DNA of 8,201 nt from Gammaproteobacteria bacterium (lineage in GTDB: Bacteria; Pseudomonadota; Gammaproteobacteria; DSM-19610), in assembly GCA_011371465.1 (NCBI GenBank), contig DRQL01000196.1, positions 1 through 8,201 of the forward strand, written 5' to 3'. A model generated the notes under the pieces. It had not been told where the DNA came from. It did no database searches and worked only from the letters and a program-made list of their open reading frames with translations. Positions within the stretch are counted from its first letter, which is position 1. The number at the start of each line of letters is the position of its first letter. Made by a program: the position numbers and the translations under genes. Below, piece by piece: positions 1 through 7,041 of the stretch.

Positions 1-1987
1 CGCTCTCCTTGGCACTGAACATCGCCGTATCGGCGTACTTGATAATGTCGTCCGCGTTCTCATCGAGAAACGGGAACACCGAAATACCGATGCTGCAGGT
101 GATATGCAGCGCGTTGCCCTGAACCTGGAACGGCCTTTCGAACGAGGACTGGATGCGCAGAGCGACTTTGCGTGCAGCGAGGCTTGCGGCCTGCTTGTCA
201 GTCCCGAGGTGCTTGAGCAGGATGACGAACTCGTCCCCGCCGAAGCGTGAGGCGGTATCCTCGTCCCAGATTTCGGTGCCGATACGCCCGGCCACCTCGA
301 CCAGCAACTGGTCGCCCACCGAATGTCCCAGCGAATCATTGATGGTCTTGAAACGATCCAGGTCCAGGAACAGCAGGCCGTCAAAATGGCCGTGCCGCCG
401 GCTGGTAATGAGTGACTGCTCCAGCCGGTCCAGCAACAGCTTGCGGTTCGGCAGGCCCGTCAGTGAATCATAGTAAGCCTGGTAGCGGATTTCCGATTCG
501 GCATTCCGGCGTTCGGTAATATCGCGCCAGACGACGTGCAGCAACTGTCCTTCACCATAGGGTATAGCCGTCAGCAGTACCTCTACCGGGAACACTTCAC
601 CATCCCTGCGCACGTGGTCCCACTCGAAACGGTGGCTGCCTTTTTCAAAGGCCAGCGCAATCATCTGGTCCGCCTTGACCGCCGAGGGCTGCCCGTCGGG
701 CTGCAACTCCGGTGACAGCACGGAGGGATGAGTATTCAGGAGTTCGTCCCTGTGCCGGTAGCCCAGCATATCCAGCGTGGCCTGGTTACAGTCGACAAAG
801 CGATTGCCCTCGATGATCAACAGGGCATCCGCGGTCTGGTAGAACAGGGTCCGGTAGCGCTGTTCGCTTTCTTTCAGGCTCTTGTTGCGCTGCGCCACCA
901 GCGCCTCCAGCTGCTCCTGGTTCGCAACCAGCTCCTCGTGGATTTTCTTTCTTTCCGCAATCTCTTTCAGCAATTCGCGACGACTGTGCGCCAGCCACTC
1001 CTGCAGGCGGCCACTGTAAAAGTAATAAAACAGGAACAGCAGGGTGCTGAGCACCAGCGCCGTCAGACCGATACCCGCCATCAGTCGATGACGGTTATGG
1101 ACATAGCTCGATATATCCAGCAGATAGGTCAACCAGCCGACGTCCTCACCCGAATAATCCTGGACGGGAACATTGGAGGCGAGGTACTGCCTGTCATCGT
1201 GGGTAATCACCGAGTATTCAGACGCACTACGGTTGCCGATGAAGTTATCCAGACCGGCCGGGATGCGATTCATGGTCCGGTTGATCACCAGCGCCGATGC
1301 GTAGCGGGGCTCCGCCTCCAGCAGCATCTCGAAGTTGTCGGTACTGGCAAAGCCCTGCCGGGAAACGAAATCCCGGCTGACCGAAAGTACCAGCCCGTAG
1401 CCCCCGGCCGTGGCAAGATGCTCCAGGATGTGATCGATCTCTTCGCCCAGTTCGATGTAGCCGACCGGCTTGCCGTCGATGGTCCACGGCATGACCACCC
1501 GCAGCACGAACTGACCCAGCGCGCCAAACTCGATACCGGCCCTGACCTCACCGCTGCGCATGGCCTCCCGCAGGGTACCCCGCTCAATCCGGTCGCCATG
1601 GCGATCCCTGAGATGCACGCGGAGAAAGTTGACGCCGTCAGGCTGGTGGTAATAGAAGTGCGTGATGTGGTGATCCCGGCGCAGGTTGGCGAGCATCGGC
1701 TCACTCGCGGTATACAGGGCCTCCCGGTCACCCTCCATCCAGCGCTGCTGCAGCGCCAGGTTGTCAACGATAAACAGCAGCATGCCCCGGAGCAGCTCGG
1801 TTTCGTGTTCAAGTGCCTGCTTGAACGCGGCGCGCAGCTGTGACTCGGTCTGGCTGGCAAATACCCGCTGCTGTTCCTGCTGGAACAGGTACAGGCTCCA
1901 CAGCACACCGCACACGATCACCAGCAGCGAACCGAAGTACGGCGCCAGCAGTTTAAAGCGGATATTAGGGCTGCTTTTCTGCTTCAT
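1..1987 (-). CDS. Membrane-bound sensor diguanylate cyclase (periplasmic sensor-PAS-GGDEF), 3' end outside window
   Basis: Likely makes cyclic di-GMP from two GTP in response to a periplasmic or membrane signal. I translated 662 codons from the ATG at 1987-1985 without meeting a stop; the C-terminus is cut off by the window edge. Order: short basic N-terminus; membrane helix at residues 13-35; periplasmic region 36-301, resembling double-Cache sensors (for example HFYYHQPDG followed by FLRVH); second helix about 303-324; a charged, probably coiled linker to about 372; PAS domain about 373-490 ending in the usual DITER motif; GGDEF domain from about 500. Catalytic features are intact: DSLTGLPNR from residue 507, metal-binding D542 and D544 in LFLDLDRFK, and GGDEF at 583-587. 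The RxxD product-inhibition site is absent (WDED at 574-577). The domain ends near TAMFSAKE, so an EAL domain could follow outside the window. The start is chosen because it gives a typical basic-then-hydrophobic N-terminus; no good Shine-Dalgarno sequence precedes it. Family assignment is firm, the signal unknown. Confidence 0.93.
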   Translation of the reverse strand, partial: MKQKSSPNIRFKLLAPYFGSLLVIVCGVLWSLYLFQQEQQRVFASQTESQLRAAFKQALEHETELLRGMLLFIVDNLALQQRWMEGDREALYTASEPMLANLRRDHHITHFYYHQPDGVNFLRVHLRDRHGDRIERGTLREAMRSGEVRAGIEFGALGQFVLRVVMPWTIDGKPVGYIELGEEIDHILEHLATAGGYGLVLSVSRDFVSRQGFASTDNFEMLLEAEPRYASALVINRTMNRIPAGLDNFIGNRSASEYSVITHDDRQYLASNVPVQDYSGEDVGWLTYLLDISSYVHNRHRLMAGIGLTALVLSTLLFLFYYFYSGRLQEWLAHSRRELLKEIAERKKIHEELVANQEQLEALVAQRNKSLKESEQRYRTLFYQTADALLIIEGNRFVDCNQATLDMLGYRHRDELLNTHPSVLSPELQPDGQPSAVKADQMIALAFEKGSHRFEWDHVRRDGEVFPVEVLLTAIPYGEGQLLHVVWRDITERRNAESEIRYQAYYDSLTGLPNRKLLLDRLEQSLITSRRHGHFDGLLFLDLDRFKTINDSLGHSVGDQLLVEVAGRIGTEIWDEDTASRFGGDEFVILLKHLGTDKQAASLAARKVALRIQSSFERPFQVQGNALHITCSIGISVFPFLDENADDIIKYADTAMFSAKES

Positions 1988-2062
1988 TATCTGCAGGTTG
2001 TCGGCCGTTTCCCGGAATCCATGATCGTTACCGGGTGAAAATCTCCAGCCACGTGCCCCGGC

Positions 2063-2092
2063 GTGAACCCGGCGCCGAACTTCTGGCATAAT
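2063..2092 (+). promoter_or_regulatory. Predicted sigma70-type promoter of metG-rsx
   Basis: A -10-like hexamer CATAAT lies at 2087-2092 and is preceded by TGG at 2084-2086, giving an extended -10 (TGn) arrangement. A weak -35 candidate, GTGAAC at 2063-2068, lies 18 bases upstream and matches TTGACA at only three positions. Transcription would start near 2099, leaving a leader of about 29 bases before the metG ATG. This is a by-eye prediction; the good -10 and its position support it, the poor -35 weakens it. Confidence 0.5.
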
Positions 2093-2117
2093 GGCCCGCT
2101 ATCTCATTGGTTCAATC

Positions 2118-2122
2118 GGAAA
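2118..2122 (+). promoter_or_regulatory. Ribosome binding site deciding the metG start
   Basis: GGAAA lies 5 bases before the ATG at 2128. It supports that ATG over the in-frame TTG at 2107, which would add seven residues not found at the start of the E. coli protein and would place this sequence inside the gene. Confidence 0.6.
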
Positions 2123-2127
2123 TTTTG

Positions 2128-4149
2128 ATGTCGCAGCAGCACCGCACCATGCTGGTCACCAGCGCCCTGCCCTACGCCAACGGCTCGATTCACCTGGGTC
2201 ACCTGGTGGAATATATCCAGACCGACATCTGGGTGCGTTTCCAGAAAATGCGGGGCCACGACTGCACCTATGTCTGCGCCGACGACGCCCACGGCACCCC
2301 CATCATGCTGCGCGCCCGGCAGGAGGGTATCGAGCCGGAAGCCCTGATCGGGAAAATGAACGCCGAACACCAGGCCGATTTTGCCGGTTTCTACATCGGC
2401 TTCGACAACTATTACAGCACCCATTCCGAAGAAAACCGGGCCTTTGCCGAGGACATCTACCTCAAGCTGCGCGACGGTGGACACATCGACCGGCGCACCA
2501 TCCGCCAGTTCTACGATCCCGAAAAGGAGATGTTCCTGCCGGACCGCTTCATCAAGGGCACCTGCCCGAAATGCGGCGCCGAAGACCAGTACGGCGACAA
2601 CTGCGAAGTCTGCGGTGCGACCTACGACGCCGCCGAACTGAAAAATCCCCGCTCGGTGCTCAGCGGTACCGCGCCGGTGGAAAAGGAATCGGAGCACTAT
2701 TTCTTCAAACTGTCCGACTTCACCGACATGCTGCACGACTACCTGCAGCAGGCCACCCAGCCCGAGGTCGCCAACAAGATGAACGAGTGGCTGGAGGCGG
2801 GCCTGCAGGACTGGGATATATCGCGCGACGCGCCCTATTTCGGTTTCCGCATCCCGGACACCACTGACAAGTACTTCTACGTCTGGCTGGACGCGCCCAT
2901 GGGCTACATGGCCAGCTTCAAGGACTACTGCAAGCGGAACCACCTGAATTTCGGCGACTGGTGGGACCAGGGTTCCAGCGCCGAGCTGTACCACTTCATC
3001 GGCAAGGACATCCTGCGTTTCCATACGCTGTTCTGGCCGGCGGTGCTGGAAGGCGCCGGCTACCGCAAGCCGACACGGGTGTTCGCACACGGCTTTCTCA
3101 CCGTCAACGGGCAGAAAATGTCGAAATCGCGCGGCACTTTTATCAATGCACGCACCTGGCTGGACCACCTGGACCCGGAATACCTGCGTTATTACTATGC
3201 TGCCAAGCTGTCCGGCGGTATCGACGACATCGACCTCAACCTGGACGATTTCGTCGCCCGCATCAACAGCGACCTGGTCGGCAAATACGTCAACATCGCC
3301 AGCCGCACCGCGAACTTCATCGTCAGGCACTTCAACGGCGAGCTGTTATCGACAAAGGAATACGGCGACCATGAAACCGAAGGGGGTGCCAGGATCATTG
3401 CCGAGGCTTTTGAACAGCGCGAGTACAACCGCGCGGTGCGAGAAATCATGCGCATGGCCGACAGCACCAACCAGTTTTTTGACGAAAACGAACCCTGGAA
3501 ACTGGCCAAAGACCCGGCACAGAAAGACAAACTGCACAAGGTCTGCTCACGCATCCTGCACGCCTTCTACGTGCTGTCCATTTTCCTGACGCCGGTGCTG
3601 CCGGCCATGAGCCGCCGGGTTGCGCGCGAACTGTTCGGCATGTCCAGGGATTTCATCTGGGCCGACCTGGACAGCTTCCCGGAGCACATCAACCCGTTCA
3701 AACACCTGGCCAAACGCGTCGAACCCGGTGCCGTAACCGCCATGCTGGAAGCCTCCAGGGAGAGTCTGGCCGTGACTGAATCCGAACCTGCCGCCGGGCC
3801 ACTGGCCGATGAACCCGTCGCTGACACCATCGCCTTCGAAGATTTCGCCAGGGTGGATCTACGGGTGGTGAAGATCGTGAAGGCCGAAGCCGTGGAAAAG
3901 GCCGACAAACTGCTGCGACTGACGCTGGACCTGGGTGGCGAGACCCGTACGGTGTTTGCGGGCATCAAAAGCGCCTATGCACCGGAAGACCTTGAGGGTA
4001 AGCTGACAGTCATGGTCGCCAACCTGGCACCGCGCAAAATGCGTTTCGGCGTCTCCGAAGGCATGGTGCTGGCAGCCGGGCCCGGCGGCAAGGAACTGTT
4101 TATCCTGGAACCGCACCAGGGCGCACAACCCGGTATGAAAGTGAAGTAG
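2128..4149 (+). CDS. metG: Methionyl-tRNA synthetase
   Basis: Cytosolic class I aminoacyl-tRNA synthetase that charges methionine onto both initiator and elongator tRNA(Met) using ATP. The 673-residue protein is close to the E. coli length (677 as I recall) and similar throughout. Visible parts: the HIGH-type signature HLGH at residues 22-25 just after ALPYANG; the zinc-binding insert with C146, C149, C159 and C162; the KMSKS loop at 330-334; an alpha-helical anticodon-binding region, about 400-540; a variable linker rich in Ala and Pro; and a C-terminal EMAP/Trbp111-like tRNA-binding domain from about residue 568 (FEDFARVDLRV, later NLAPRKMRFG and SEGM), which in the family also dimerises the enzyme. 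All key residues are present and no frameshift is seen. The start is the ATG with a well-spaced GGAAA. rsxA begins 5 bases after the stop, which implies shared transcription. Confidence 0.98.
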   Translation: MSQQHRTMLVTSALPYANGSIHLGHLVEYIQTDIWVRFQKMRGHDCTYVCADDAHGTPIMLRARQEGIEPEALIGKMNAEHQADFAGFYIGFDNYYSTHSEENRAFAEDIYLKLRDGGHIDRRTIRQFYDPEKEMFLPDRFIKGTCPKCGAEDQYGDNCEVCGATYDAAELKNPRSVLSGTAPVEKESEHYFFKLSDFTDMLHDYLQQATQPEVANKMNEWLEAGLQDWDISRDAPYFGFRIPDTTDKYFYVWLDAPMGYMASFKDYCKRNHLNFGDWWDQGSSAELYHFIGKDILRFHTLFWPAVLEGAGYRKPTRVFAHGFLTVNGQKMSKSRGTFINARTWLDHLDPEYLRYYYAAKLSGGIDDIDLNLDDFVARINSDLVGKYVNIASRTANFIVRHFNGELLSTKEYGDHETEGGARIIAEAFEQREYNRAVREIMRMADSTNQFFDENEPWKLAKDPAQKDKLHKVCSRILHAFYVLSIFLTPVLPAMSRRVARELFGMSRDFIWADLDSFPEHINPFKHLAKRVEPGAVTAMLEASRESLAVTESEPAAGPLADEPVADTIAFEDFARVDLRVVKIVKAEAVEKADKLLRLTLDLGGETRTVFAGIKSAYAPEDLEGKLTVMVANLAPRKMRFGVSEGMVLAAGPGGKELFILEPHQGAQPGMKVK

Positions 4150-4154
4150 GCAAT

Positions 4155-4736
4155 ATGGGCGAGATCGCACTCATTCTGGTCAGCACCGTGCTGGTGAACA
4201 ATTTCGTGCTGGTCAAGTTTCTTGGCCTGTGCCCCTTCCTGGGCGTCTCGCGCAAGCTGGAAACCGCGATCGGCATGTCTCTGGCCACAACCTTTGTGCT
4301 GACCCTGTCCTCGGTCTGCAGTTATCTTGCCAATGAATACCTGCTGGCCCCGCTGGGACTGGAATACCTGCGCACCATCACCTTCATCCTGGTCATCGCC
4401 GTGGTCGTACAGTTCACGGAAATGGTCGTGCACAAGACCAGCCCGCTGCTCTACCAGGTGCTGGGTATCTTCCTGCCCCTGATCACCACCAACTGCGCGG
4501 TACTGGGCGTGGCCCTGCTGAACACCCAGGAGCACCACGGCTTCCTCCACTCCGCCGTATACGGCTTTGGCGCGGCGGTCGGTTTCTCGATGGTGATGGT
4601 GCTGTTTGCCGCCATGCGCGAACGCATTGCGGCCGCCGACGTGCCGGAAGCCTTCCGCGGTTCCGCCATTGCGCTGATCACCGCCGGCCTGATGTCCCTG
4701 GCCTTCATGGGCTTCTCCGGGCTCATCAAGGGTTAG
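4155..4736 (+). CDS. rsxA: Electron transport complex subunit RsxA (RnfA)
   Basis: Integral inner-membrane subunit of the Rsx/Rnf complex, paired with RsxE. At 193 residues it equals the E. coli protein as I recall it and is very similar along its length. Six hydrophobic segments are visible at roughly 4-25, 36-58, 73-92, 100-122, 132-153 and 171-191. C26 (in GLCPF) and C114 (in TTNCAVL) match the cysteines that, in published Rnf and Nqr structures, hold a [2Fe-2S] cluster within the membrane between the A and E (Nqr D and E) subunits. The ATG lies 5 bases after the metG stop; AAGTAGG at 4144-4150 may serve as a ribosome binding site overlapping that stop. A related protein is NqrE of the Na+-translocating NADH:quinone reductase, but the neighbouring rsxB and rsxC decide for Rsx/Rnf. 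Confidence 0.97.
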   Translation: MGEIALILVSTVLVNNFVLVKFLGLCPFLGVSRKLETAIGMSLATTFVLTLSSVCSYLANEYLLAPLGLEYLRTITFILVIAVVVQFTEMVVHKTSPLLYQVLGIFLPLITTNCAVLGVALLNTQEHHGFLHSAVYGFGAAVGFSMVMVLFAAMRERIAAADVPEAFRGSAIALITAGLMSLAFMGFSGLIKG

Positions 4737-4755
4737 GCAGAGGGTCTGTTAAAGC

Positions 4756-5340
4756 ATGTTGACCGCCATGCTGGCCATCGGCACCCTCGCGGCCCTGTTC
4801 GGCCTGTTGCTGGGCTATTCCGCTATCCGTTTCAAGGTCGAGGGCGACCCGATCGTCGACCAGATCGACAGCCTGTTGCCGCAGACCCAGTGCGGGCAAT
4901 GCGGCTACGCGGGCTGCCGCCCCTACGCGGAAGCCATCGCCAACGGCGAAGCGGACATCAACCAGTGCCCGCCGGGCGGCGAGACCGGCATCCAGGCGCT
5001 GGCCGAACTGCTCGGTGTGGACCCCAAGCCCCTCAACGCCGAACACGGCGAACACACCGAGAAACGTGTCGCGGTGATCGATGAAAAGACCTGCATCGGC
5101 TGCACGCTGTGTATCCAGGCCTGCCCGGTGGACGCGATTCTGGGTGCAGCCAAGCAGATGCATACCGTGATCGAAAGCGAATGCACCGGTTGTGACCTGT
5201 GCGTGCCGCCCTGCCCGGTCGACTGCATCGAAATGGTGCCGCTAAAGCCGACCATCAGCCGCTGGAAGTGGCCGTATCCGGAGGATACCGGCGGGGCGAT
5301 CGCCGAACCCGTCGGGGAACCCGGCAATCAACTGATTTGA
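4756..5340 (+). CDS. rsxB: Electron transport complex subunit RsxB (RnfB), multi-cluster ferredoxin
   Basis: Membrane-anchored iron-sulfur subunit that passes electrons between the soluble ferredoxin-type partner and the membrane part of the complex. The 194-residue protein has an N-terminal hydrophobic helix (about 2-22), then a four-cysteine Fe-S domain with C46, C49, C54 and C71 (CGQCGYAGC, then CPPGG). Two 4Fe-4S ferredoxin motifs follow: C113, C116, C119, C123 and C143, C146, C149, C153. This is the usual short gammaproteobacterial form, unlike RnfB proteins of acetogens with extra clusters. It starts 19 bases after rsxA; AGAGGG at 4739-4744 lies 11 bases before the ATG and is a possible but rather distant ribosome binding site. 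The gene ends in TGA, and the reading frame stays open from there into rsxC. Confidence 0.97.
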   Translation: MLTAMLAIGTLAALFGLLLGYSAIRFKVEGDPIVDQIDSLLPQTQCGQCGYAGCRPYAEAIANGEADINQCPPGGETGIQALAELLGVDPKPLNAEHGEHTEKRVAVIDEKTCIGCTLCIQACPVDAILGAAKQMHTVIESECTGCDLCVPPCPVDCIEMVPLKPTISRWKWPYPEDTGGAIAEPVGEPGNQLI

Positions 5341-5387
5341 ATCAATAACCTGTCCGCAGGCGGCGTATTTTTCCGCACCAGACCCTG

Positions 5388-5393
5388 TACAAT
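5388..5393 (+). promoter_or_regulatory. -10-like box at the rsxC start (weak internal promoter candidate)
   Basis: TACAAT matches the sigma70 -10 consensus at five of six positions and is immediately preceded by TG. It overlaps the first candidate ATG of rsxC (5392), so a transcript from it would begin near 5400, almost at the second ATG (5404). The region 15-18 bases upstream is AT-rich (TATTTTT at 5366-5372) but has no good -35. It may be chance. Confidence 0.2.
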
Positions 5394-7041
5394 GCAGTGC
5401 CTGATGGTCACTCTATTGTCCCAGCCCAGGCGCATCCCCGGCGGTCTGCGTCTCGATGCCAACAAGGCACAGTCACTGCAGCAGCCGCTGCGTGCTGCCG
5501 GGGTGCCGGAGCGCCTGTATATCCCCCTCAGCCAGCACATCGGCGACGCCGCGGAGCCGCTGGTCGAGGTCGGTGACCGGGTTCTCAAGGGGCAGTTGAT
5601 CGCCCGTTCACCCGGCTACATCAGCGCACCGGTACACGCCTCCAGTTCGGGCGAGGTGGTCGCCATCGGCGATTACCCGGTACCACACCCGTCCGGCATG
5701 CAGGCCGCATGCATCGTGATCGCCACGGATGGCCGGGACCAGGCGGCTGCCGACCAGCTGCGGATGGAGAATGTCCTGCAGGCCGACCCCGCCGACATCC
5801 GCCAGCGGGTCCGCGACGCCGGTATCGTCGGCCTGGGCGGGGCCGGCTTCCCTACTTCGGTAAAACTCAACCCGGGGCCGGACCGGGAAGTCGATCTGCT
5901 GGTCATCAACGCCGCGGAGTGCGAACCCTATATCAGCTGCGACGAGGCACTGATGTGCAGCCGCCCGTGGGAAATACTCGAAGGCATACACATCATGCGT
6001 CACGCCCTCCATGCCCGGCAGGTCGTGATCGGCATCGAGGACAACATGCCGAATGCCATACAGTGCCTGCAACACTGCCTGGACGAGTCGGAAGAAACGG
6101 GCATCCGCATGATCCCGGTACCGACCATCTATCCCGCCGGTGGTGAAAAACAGCTCATCTATGCCCTGACCGGCGAGGAAGTGCCCAGCCAGGGCCTGCC
6201 AATCGACCTCGGCATCGTCTGCCACAACGTGGGTACGGCGGCTGCGATTGCGCGCGCCTTGCTGCAGGGCGAACCGCTGATATCGCGCGTGGTGACCGTA
6301 ACCGGCGAAGGCGTCCGGCAGCCGGCCAACCTGGAAGTCCGCATTGGCACGCCGGTCGCGGCCCTGATCGAGGAATGCGGCGGCTACACAGACGCCATCG
6401 CCCGGCTGCTGATGGGCGGACCCATGATGGGCTTTTCCCTGCGCAGCGACACCATACCCGCCATCAAGACCACCAACTGCATTCTCGCCGCGAGTTACCG
6501 GGAGACCCCGCAGGCGCCGCCGGCCAGCCCCTGTATTCGCTGCAGTGACTGCGTGGATGTGTGCCCGGCCGGTCTGCTGCCGCAGCAACTGTACTGGTAC
6601 GCACACGCCCGCAATTTCGACCGCATCCAGGACTACCACCTGTTCGACTGCATCGAATGCGGCTGCTGTGCGCAGGTATGCCCCAGCCATATCCCGCTGG
6701 TGCAGTACTACCGCTTTGCCAAGACCGAGATCTGGTCGCTGGAAAGCGAGCGGCAATTTTCCGAACTGGCCCGCCAGCGCCACGAGTTCCGCCTGCAGCG
6801 CCTGGAACGGGAAAAGAAGGCGCTGGAAGAACGCCGCGCCAAAGCGCGCAAGTCACTCAAACCCAAAGCGGGTGACGCCGATGCCAAACAGGCGGAAATC
6901 GCCGCTGCACTGCAACGCGTAAAGGCCAAAAAGGCCGAGCAGTCCGTGCAAGCGCGCAACACCGGCGACCTCACCGAGCAGCAGCAGGCGGACATCGCTG
7001 CCATCGAACGACGCCGCAGTTCCGGCAGCGGCCAGCCCTGA
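5392..7041 (+). CDS. rsxC: Electron transport complex subunit RsxC (RnfC), NADH/FMN-binding
   Basis: Peripheral cytoplasmic subunit that oxidises or reduces NAD(H) and passes electrons through FMN and two 4Fe-4S clusters. The 549-residue protein has an N-terminal RnfC domain (about 11-115, beginning near the RIPGGLRL stretch); a nucleotide/FMN-binding fold with GLGGAGFPT at 147-155 and NAAECEPY at 173-180; an SLBB-like segment about 298-340; ferredoxin motifs with C381, C384, C387, C391 and C420, C423, C426, C430; and a highly charged, probably coiled tail from about 445. The tail is far shorter than the Ala/Lys/Arg/Gln-rich repeats that bring E. coli RsxC to about 740 residues. Two start codons compete: ATG 5392 and ATG 5404, four codons apart; neither has a clear Shine-Dalgarno sequence, so the start is uncertain. 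The stop overlaps the rsxD start by one base (TGATG). Confidence 0.96.
   Translation: MQCLMVTLLSQPRRIPGGLRLDANKAQSLQQPLRAAGVPERLYIPLSQHIGDAAEPLVEVGDRVLKGQLIARSPGYISAPVHASSSGEVVAIGDYPVPHPSGMQAACIVIATDGRDQAAADQLRMENVLQADPADIRQRVRDAGIVGLGGAGFPTSVKLNPGPDREVDLLVINAAECEPYISCDEALMCSRPWEILEGIHIMRHALHARQVVIGIEDNMPNAIQCLQHCLDESEETGIRMIPVPTIYPAGGEKQLIYALTGEEVPSQGLPIDLGIVCHNVGTAAAIARALLQGEPLISRVVTVTGEGVRQPANLEVRIGTPVAALIEECGGYTDAIARLLMGGPMMGFSLRSDTIPAIKTTNCILAASYRETPQAPPASPCIRCSDCVDVCPAGLLPQQLYWYAHARNFDRIQDYHLFDCIECGCCAQVCPSHIPLVQYYRFAKTEIWSLESERQFSELARQRHEFRLQRLEREKKALEERRAKARKSLKPKAGDADAKQAEIAAALQRVKAKKAEQSVQARNTGDLTEQQQADIAAIERRRSSGSGQP

Larger units (their letters stand above)
1988..2127. other. Intergenic region between divergent diguanylate cyclase gene and metG
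   Basis: This 140-base spacer separates two genes transcribed away from each other, so it must hold the promoter of each unless one is leaderless. A promoter-like element is visible on the plus strand for metG and is annotated separately. On the minus strand I see no convincing -35/-10 pair. I see no inverted repeat strong enough to call an operator and no room for a T-box or S-box riboswitch after the predicted metG transcription start. Confidence 0.7.

Noticed and set aside
728..1843. Long plus-strand open frame (371 codons) opposite the diguanylate cyclase gene
   Set aside because: It is antisense to a gene with clear domains and catalytic motifs, its translation shows no recognisable domain, and long antisense frames are common in GC-rich coding DNA.
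1986..1991. GATAAT on the minus strand as a -10 box for the diguanylate cyclase gene
   Set aside because: It overlaps the ATG start codon, so transcription would begin inside the gene; no fitting -35 was seen.
2107..2127. In-frame TTG as an upstream start of metG
   Set aside because: The seven added residues have no counterpart in the E. coli protein, and the GGAAA ribosome binding site at 2118-2122 is placed correctly for the ATG at 2128.
2104..3330. Long minus-strand open frame (408 codons) inside metG
   Set aside because: It lies wholly opposite metG coding sequence, is low-complexity (rich in Val, Gly, Ala, Asp) and has no recognisable motif.
5349..5372. Possible Rho-independent terminator after rsxB (small hairpin followed by TTTTT)
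   Set aside because: The stem has only four pairs and the T-run does not directly follow it, so it is too weak to end transcription.
5608..6783. Long minus-strand open frame (391 codons) inside rsxC
   Set aside because: It is antisense to a well-supported gene, with biased composition and no domain signature.
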